Below are positions 6,936-10,542 of a stretch of 10,542 bases of DNA, piece by piece (the first letter of the stretch is position 1; each line of letters opens with the position of its first letter). The stretch lies in contig DFHP01000162.1 in NCBI GenBank assembly GCA_002371335.1, forward strand, positions 1-10,542, written 5' to 3'. Source of the DNA: Eubacterium sp. UBA3720. Lineage in GTDB: Bacteria > Bacillota > Clostridia > Lachnospirales > Lachnospiraceae. The notes under the pieces are model-generated. The model saw only the letters and a list, made by a program, of their open reading frames with translations, had not been told where the DNA came from and made no database searches. The position numbers and the translations under genes were made by a program.

Positions 6936-7142
6936 AAAACTTCCCGCATGACATTTATGAAGGAGCCGTCACCATGAAAATAACATCTCAAGGACGCTCC
7001 CGCTTCTGTCTTGCAGGCAGCGGTACTAATGAATTTTCAGCGTTTACACTTGAAAATTCAAAGTGCCGGCCGCAAGCCAAAACCTTTACGATGTTATTTT
7101 TCATGATGACGACTGATCCTTCATCATGAAGCGGGAAGTTTT
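6936..7142. repeat. Long imperfect fold-back element (about 207 bp)
   Basis: Almost the whole gap between the phosphotransferase and the Wzz/CpsD gene folds back on itself. Paired blocks from outside in: AAAACTTCCCGC (6936-6947) with 7131-7142; TGAAGGA (6958-6964) with 7117-7123; GTCA (6968-6971) with 7107-7110; CATGAAAATAACATC (6973-6987) with 7090-7105 (one bulge); and TGAATTTTCA (7030-7039) with 7051-7060 around an 11-nt loop. Weaker pairing (CTTGC, GGC, ACT) continues between. No transposase is present. It could be a miniature mobile element or an operon-internal structured RNA, comparable in position to the antitermination element inside the Bacillus eps operon, though I see no sequence match to that. 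Confidence 0.75.
6974..7129 (+). CDS. Possible 51-residue small protein inside the fold-back element
   Basis: ATG at 6974 has AAGGAG (6960-6965) 8 nt upstream, an excellent ribosome binding site, and opens a 51-codon frame ending TGA at 7127-7129. The predicted peptide begins MKITSQGRSRF and has no signal peptide, membrane segment or recognisable domain. The frame coincides almost exactly with a large inverted repeat, and because the arms mirror each other the minus strand carries a similar start (ATG at 7104, 38 codons, ending at 6988). So the frame may be a by-product of the repeat. No homology is known to me. Confidence 0.22.
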   Translation: MKITSQGRSRFCLAGSGTNEFSAFTLENSKCRPQAKTFTMLFFMMTTDPSS

Positions 7143-7156
7143 CGTGAAAAACGAAA
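7140..7156. repeat. Small hairpin after the fold-back element
   Basis: TTTCGT (7140-7145) and ACGAAA (7151-7156) enclose GAAAA. A second weak stem, GCCCG/CGGGC (7173-7177 and 7193-7197), follows. No T-run follows either, so these are not terminators on the plus strand. Confidence 0.35.
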
Positions 7157-7227
7157 GAAAGAGAAAAGTAAGGCCCGGCGGCAAAAAGAGAACGGGCTGT
7201 AAATGATGATGGGATCCGGAGGTTTTG

Positions 7228-8508
7228 ATGGGCATCATAAAGAAACGAAACAATCACAAAGAAATGGATCTGCTTTTGCTGATCAGAGCGATGTGGAAAA
7301 AGGCATGGCTCGTGATCATGCTGGCGGTTTTATGCGGGGGCGGTTTGGTCTCCGGCGTGTATTTTTTTGAAGAGCCGGTTTATCAGGCTCAGATCAGCTT
7401 ATATGTAAACAACACTACGGGAGCGGCCGATGTCAGCAACATCACCTATAACGATATTTCCGCGTCCTACATGCTTCTGGAGACCTACGCGACGGTGATA
7501 AAGAGCAAGTCAAGCCTGGAGGATATCATCGAGCTTTCGGGCACTTCGTATACGACTGATGAGCTGGCGGAAATGATAGATATAGACGCGGCGGAAAACA
7601 CGGCCATACTTCTGGTCGGCGTCAGGAACAGCAATCCGGAAACAGCTGCACTGCTTGCAAACGCCATTGCGGAAAGTGCCGCGGACAGTCTGCCAAGGAT
7701 CGTGACGGGAAGCTCCGTTAAGATCCTGGACAACGCCGAGGTGCCAAAGGAAAGGCAGAGCCCGAGTTATACCAAAGCAGCCGCCGCCGGCGCGGCAGCC
7801 GGTATCTTTCTGTCGGCGCTTATTGTGATCCGGCTTAGTACGCGCAGAAAAAAGATGCGGTCAAAAAAAGATCTGAACGAAACGGGCTATCCTGTGCTGG
7901 GAAGATTCAAGCTTCAGGGCGGTTCTGACCAGAACCGGACGGAATACATGAATCTGAAGACAAATATCATGTACAGTCTGCCGGGAAAGCATTGCAAAAA
8001 GATCGTATTTACAAGCTCATCCCCGGATGAAAACAAAAGCGTGGTGGTGATGAGCCTCTCAAGAGCGCTGGTCGATGAAGGGTACAAGGTTCTGATGACA
8101 GACTTTGATCTGAGAAACCCGAATCTGACGGAAATGCTGAAAATGAAGGATCGCAAAGGAGTAACGGAGGTGCTCATAGGCGCTTCGGACGCGGAGGAAG
8201 CCATCAGGCATTATTCCGAGCGGATGAACGCACTGCCGGGCGGTACTCTTTCAATGAATCCTCTGAACCTCCTGAAGTCCGGAGGGATAGAGACGATGCT
8301 TGAGCAGATCGAAAATGATTATGAATACATACTTATGGATGCGTCATCGTTTGCATATCCGGAAGATATCCTTGAGCTTTGCAGATATGCGGACGGAGTT
8401 GTCTTTACCGTGAAAAGAAAGACAGCGTGGAAGCAGGACGTGGAGTCCGCGCTGGAAATGATGAAAACAAATAATGTGACAGTGCTGGGCATGGTGGGCA
8501 TCGAATAG
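7228..8508 (+). CDS. Fused Wzz-like / CpsD-like chain-length protein, altered P-loop
   Basis: A 426-residue protein joining a Wzz-type chain-length determinant to a CpsD-like BY-kinase domain. Helix 1 is at about 26-46. The extracytoplasmic part (47-180) includes YQAQISLYV, and helix 2 is at about 183-203. The cytoplasmic ATPase-like domain follows. Its parts are degenerate: the Walker A site SSSPDENKS (263-271) has N where the family has G before K; Walker A' is VLMTDFDLRNP (288-298); Walker B is YILMDASS (367-374); and LPGGTLSMNPLNLL (336-349) is a weakened form of the family's LPxGxxPPNPxELL. There is no C-terminal tyrosine cluster, and the protein ends at VLGMVGIE inside an 11-bp tandem repeat. 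It probably still affects polymer length or export, but autokinase activity is doubtful. The TTG at 7225 is rejected because GGAGG (7218-7222) fits ATG 7228. Confidence 0.88.
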   Translation: MGIIKKRNNHKEMDLLLLIRAMWKKAWLVIMLAVLCGGGLVSGVYFFEEPVYQAQISLYVNNTTGAADVSNITYNDISASYMLLETYATVIKSKSSLEDIIELSGTSYTTDELAEMIDIDAAENTAILLVGVRNSNPETAALLANAIAESAADSLPRIVTGSSVKILDNAEVPKERQSPSYTKAAAAGAAAGIFLSALIVIRLSTRRKKMRSKKDLNETGYPVLGRFKLQGGSDQNRTEYMNLKTNIMYSLPGKHCKKIVFTSSSPDENKSVVVMSLSRALVDEGYKVLMTDFDLRNPNLTEMLKMKDRKGVTEVLIGASDAEEAIRHYSERMNALPGGTLSMNPLNLLKSGGIETMLEQIENDYEYILMDASSFAYPEDILELCRYADGVVFTVKRKTAWKQDVESALEMMKTNNVTVLGMVGIE

Positions 8509-8595
8509 GCATTGAACAGGCATCGAGCAGGAATCGAGCAGGAATCGAGCAGGCATCGAATAGGCATCGAACAGGCATCGAACCGGCATTGGAAA
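8497..8595. repeat. 11-bp tandem repeat array, about 8-9 units
   Basis: Eight units of consensus GGCATCGAACA run head to tail from 8497 to 8584 with a decayed ninth to 8595. Variation is limited (GAATA, GAGCA, GGAAT forms). It spans the last codons and TAG stop (8506-8508) of the Wzz/CpsD gene and most of the gap before the glycosyltransferase. Such arrays are prone to copy-number change by slippage. Confidence 0.92.
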
Positions 8596-8611
8596 TGAAA
8601 CGAGAGATTAA

Positions 8612-9886
8612 ATGAAAGTATTAATTCACACAGATGAATACTACCCGACGGCGCAGGCCTGCTCCTACCGCATGCAGGTTTTGGCGGACGCCTTCATGGA
8701 AACGGGAGCAGAGGTCGTGGTGATCACCAGCTCCGCAAATAAAGAAAACGGGGGTTCCGGCAGGGGCAAAACCGGCTTTGCAAACAAAGAAAACAGAGAT
8801 CCCGGCGGGAGAAAAGAGAAGATCATATATTCTCCCGCGATGAGGATGAGGAATAAAAAAACTTTGACAAGGCTTCTGAATAATCTGAGCTTCGGCTTTA
8901 CTTCGGTCCTGTCGTCCTTTAAAGCCGGAAAGGCAGATGTAGTTATTACCACCTCGCCGCCGCCGCTTTCGAGCATATCCGGATGGATGATAGCGAAGCT
9001 GAAAGGGGCAAAACTTGTATATGACGTCAGGGATATCTGGCCGGACGTTGCGGTGGAAATGGGAAGTTTCCCAAAGGGGAGCTTTTATTACCGTGTGTTC
9101 CGCAGGATCGCATGGTTTATGTACAGACATGCGGATATCGTCACAACGGTATCCCCCGGAAAGGTAAAAAAGCTTCGCAGATATGTCGGTCACATTGAAA
9201 AAAAGAATAAAAATAATGCGGCGCAAGAATCTCACGCCGGAAAGGTGTGGATGGTCGGCAACGGCTACGACATGAGAGTGGAGGAATATCCCATAAATCA
9301 GTCTCTGGTGGAAAAGTACGACATGGAAAATATCCCGACCTGTATTTATGTGGGAAATATCGGGCTTGCCCAGGGGCTCGATGCGCTGCTGAAGGTCGCG
9401 TCCGAGACGAAGCATAAAGGGATTCAGTTCCTTCTTTTCGGAAAAGGAGCCGAAAAAGAATTGCTTGAGAAAAAAGCAATGGAAGCAGGTCTGGATCAGG
9501 TGAGATTCTGCGGACTCCTGCCGCACGAGGATGTACGTACGATCCTTGAATATGCGGCGGTCAGCTTTGTGCCTCTGAAAAGCGCAAAAATGAAGGACAG
9601 CATTCCGACAAAATTATATGAAGCGCTGGGGATCGGATGTCCGGTCCTGCTCGTGGCGGAAGGAGACGCGTGTGGAATCCTGGATGAGACGGGACTGGGA
9701 CGGCATATCTCGCCGGATCATCCCGAAGAGCTCACCTGGGTATTCGACGAGCTGATGGACGACTATGACGAGATCGCCGGAAGGAGTGAGTCCGCAAAGG
9801 CGGTCATTCATGAAAAATATACAAGGCAGAAGCTCGCACGAGAATTTGCCCTCAGGCTGAGAGAACGGTCAGGTGCGGGAGAATAA
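8612..9886 (+). CDS. Glycosyltransferase family 4 (WbuB-like)
   Basis: A 424-residue GT-B fold enzyme expected to add a sugar from a nucleotide donor to the lipid-linked repeat unit at the cytoplasmic membrane face. N-terminal acceptor domain (1-190): MKVLIHTDEYYPT start, TTSPPPLSSISG (113-124), and YDVRDIWPD (137-145), the pattern seen in WbuB-type GT4 proteins. C-terminal donor domain: YVGNIGLAQGLDALL (246-260), LLFGKG (274-279) and IPTKLYEALGIGCPVLL (331-347), the latter holding the conserved Glu region of GT4. Residues 42-71 contain a diverged 15-residue duplication (ANKEN twice) in a loop near the acceptor side. The ribosome binding site is weak (GAGAG at 8602-8606), so expression may rely on coupling to the gene upstream. 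By analogy to WbuB the donor could be an N-acetylated deoxysugar, but I cannot fix it. Confidence 0.92.
   Translation: MKVLIHTDEYYPTAQACSYRMQVLADAFMETGAEVVVITSSANKENGGSGRGKTGFANKENRDPGGRKEKIIYSPAMRMRNKKTLTRLLNNLSFGFTSVLSSFKAGKADVVITTSPPPLSSISGWMIAKLKGAKLVYDVRDIWPDVAVEMGSFPKGSFYYRVFRRIAWFMYRHADIVTTVSPGKVKKLRRYVGHIEKKNKNNAAQESHAGKVWMVGNGYDMRVEEYPINQSLVEKYDMENIPTCIYVGNIGLAQGLDALLKVASETKHKGIQFLLFGKGAEKELLEKKAMEAGLDQVRFCGLLPHEDVRTILEYAAVSFVPLKSAKMKDSIPTKLYEALGIGCPVLLVAEGDACGILDETGLGRHISPDHPEELTWVFDELMDDYDEIAGRSESAKAVIHEKYTRQKLAREFALRLRERSGAGE
8735..8824 (+). repeat. 45-bp in-frame diverged tandem duplication
   Basis: GCAAATAAAGAAAAC at 8735 and GCAAACAAAGAAAAC at 8780 start two 45-bp units that also share a CCGGC-GG-G-AAAA pattern. 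Fifteen codons per unit keeps the glycosyltransferase frame intact. Confidence 0.6.
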
Positions 9887-9952
9887 CAAAATCCGCAGGA
9901 AAAGCCGCATGAATGAAAGACGGTGTGGATGAAAGAAGACGGGGAAGAAGTC

Positions 9953-10542
9953 ATGATCAATGTAATTGGACTTGGATATATAGGACTGCCAACGGCACTG
10001 ATGCTCGCAGCCCACGGCGCCGAGGTGGTCGGCACGGATCAGAGTGAGGAACTGGTAAATAAGCTTAACCGGGGGATCGTCACATTTAAGGAGGATGGTC
10101 TGGAGGAGCTTTTTAATAAGGCTGTTGAAAAGGGGATCACGTTTACAGACAAATACCAGGAGACGGACACCTATATCGTGTCTGTTCCGACGCCATACGA
10201 TAAATTTTCGAAAAAGATCGACCCGCGCTATGTGCTTTCCGCCATCGGGCGAATACTGGACGTCTGCCCGAAGGGCGCCACGATCGTGGTGGAGTCGACG
10301 GTTTCGCCGGGAACGATGGATAAACATGTACGTCCCCTGATCAGAAACAGGGGTTTTGAACCGGGAAAAGATATCCACCTGGTGCACGCGCCGGAGAGAA
10401 TCATTCCCGGAAATATGGTCTATGAGCTTTTGCACAATAACCGGACGCTGGGGGCTGACGACAGGTCTGTCGCGGAACGTATCAGGGAATATTACAAATT
10501 GTTCTGCGGGGGAGAGATCGTTCTTACGGATATCCGGACCGC
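9953..10542 (+). CDS. wecC: UDP-ManNAc-type nucleotide-sugar dehydrogenase (partial, 3' end outside)
   Basis: The first 196 residues of an NAD-dependent dehydrogenase that oxidises the C6 of a UDP-sugar twice to give a UDP-uronic acid, here most likely UDP-N-acetylmannosaminuronate. Seen: Rossmann GLGYIGLPTA (6-15), with the GxGxxG NAD site right at the N-terminus; SVPTPYD (78-84); VESTVSPGTM (113-122); HAPERIIPG (146-154); then a segment ending GGEIVLTDIRT that lines up with WecC-type proteins up to just before the central domain. The catalytic cysteine lies beyond the window. GGGGAAG (9941-9947) precedes ATG 9953 at 5 nt, while an in-frame ATG at 9929 would add eight residues before the Rossmann strand. 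It lies 66 nt after the glycosyltransferase, same strand, and supplies a charged sugar to the cluster. The gene name is by family; UDP-GlcNAc or UDP-GalNAc dehydrogenases are close alternatives. Confidence 0.9.
   Translation, partial: MINVIGLGYIGLPTALMLAAHGAEVVGTDQSEELVNKLNRGIVTFKEDGLEELFNKAVEKGITFTDKYQETDTYIVSVPTPYDKFSKKIDPRYVLSAIGRILDVCPKGATIVVESTVSPGTMDKHVRPLIRNRGFEPGKDIHLVHAPERIIPGNMVYELLHNNRTLGADDRSVAERIREYYKLFCGGEIVLTDIRT

Noticed and set aside
6926..7156. Target-site duplication flanking the fold-back element
   Set aside because: GTAAAAAAC on the left and GTGAAAAAC on the right look alike, but both are A-rich and imperfect, so chance similarity is likely.
8497..8595. CRISPR array
   Set aside because: The 11-bp units abut directly with no spacers, so it is a simple tandem repeat.
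8621..9526. Minus-strand open frame (301 codons) opposite the glycosyltransferase
   Set aside because: Shadow of a well-supported GT4 gene, with no recognisable motif and no ribosome site consistent with the flanking operon.
1..10542. tRNA or rRNA genes, defence systems or integrases
   Set aside because: No cloverleaf with a TTCGA-type arm, no rRNA-like stretch, and no nuclease, methyltransferase or recombinase motifs in any credible frame.

Overview
The window looks like chromosomal DNA from a gut-type Clostridia, most likely family Lachnospiraceae. This is inferred from strong AGGAGG-type ribosome binding sites, mid-range G+C, an L-fucose-isomerase-like gene paired with a DUF4867 gene, and a Firmicutes-style polysaccharide cluster whose Wzz-like and CpsD-like domains are fused. 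No taxonomic marker gene is present, so this assignment is soft.

Region A (1-2299, + strand): a possible tail of an upstream gene, then an L-fucose/L-arabinose isomerase family protein (168-1661) and, 2 nt after its stop, a DUF4867 cupin-like protein (1664-2299). These two look like one sugar-metabolism operon.

Region B (2300-2437): a compact repeat cluster at a convergent junction. It has a perfect 30-bp inverted repeat with a second hairpin in its loop and a third copy of the same unit 44 bp on. With the A-run at 2304-2310 it reads as an intrinsic terminator for the minus-strand genes. The third copy supplies the stop codon of the radical SAM gene.

Region C (2434-5187, - strand): a TetR-family regulator, a DUF308/HdeD-like six-helix membrane protein and a radical SAM enzyme with extra C-terminal cysteines, in that order of transcription. 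They are probably a self-regulated operon of unknown substrate.

Region D (5188-5543): a 356-nt divergent intergenic region with a good tetR promoter candidate, several dyads and a leader hairpin whose loop can pair with the downstream ribosome binding site.

Region E (5544-10542, + strand): the start of a capsule or exopolysaccharide cluster. It contains a membrane-bound initiating sugar-phosphate transferase, a fused Wzz/CpsD-like chain-length protein with an altered P-loop and no tyrosine tail, a GT4 glycosyltransferase, and a WecC-like UDP-ManNAc/nucleotide-sugar dehydrogenase that runs off the window. The dehydrogenase would supply a uronic acid sugar, the phosphotransferase would load the first sugar on undecaprenyl phosphate, the GT4 would extend it, and the Wzz-like protein would affect chain length or export. 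Two unexplained structures interrupt this cluster: a roughly 207-bp fold-back element with small reading frames on both strands (6936-7142), and an 11-bp tandem repeat that contains the stop codon of the Wzz/CpsD gene (8497-8595).
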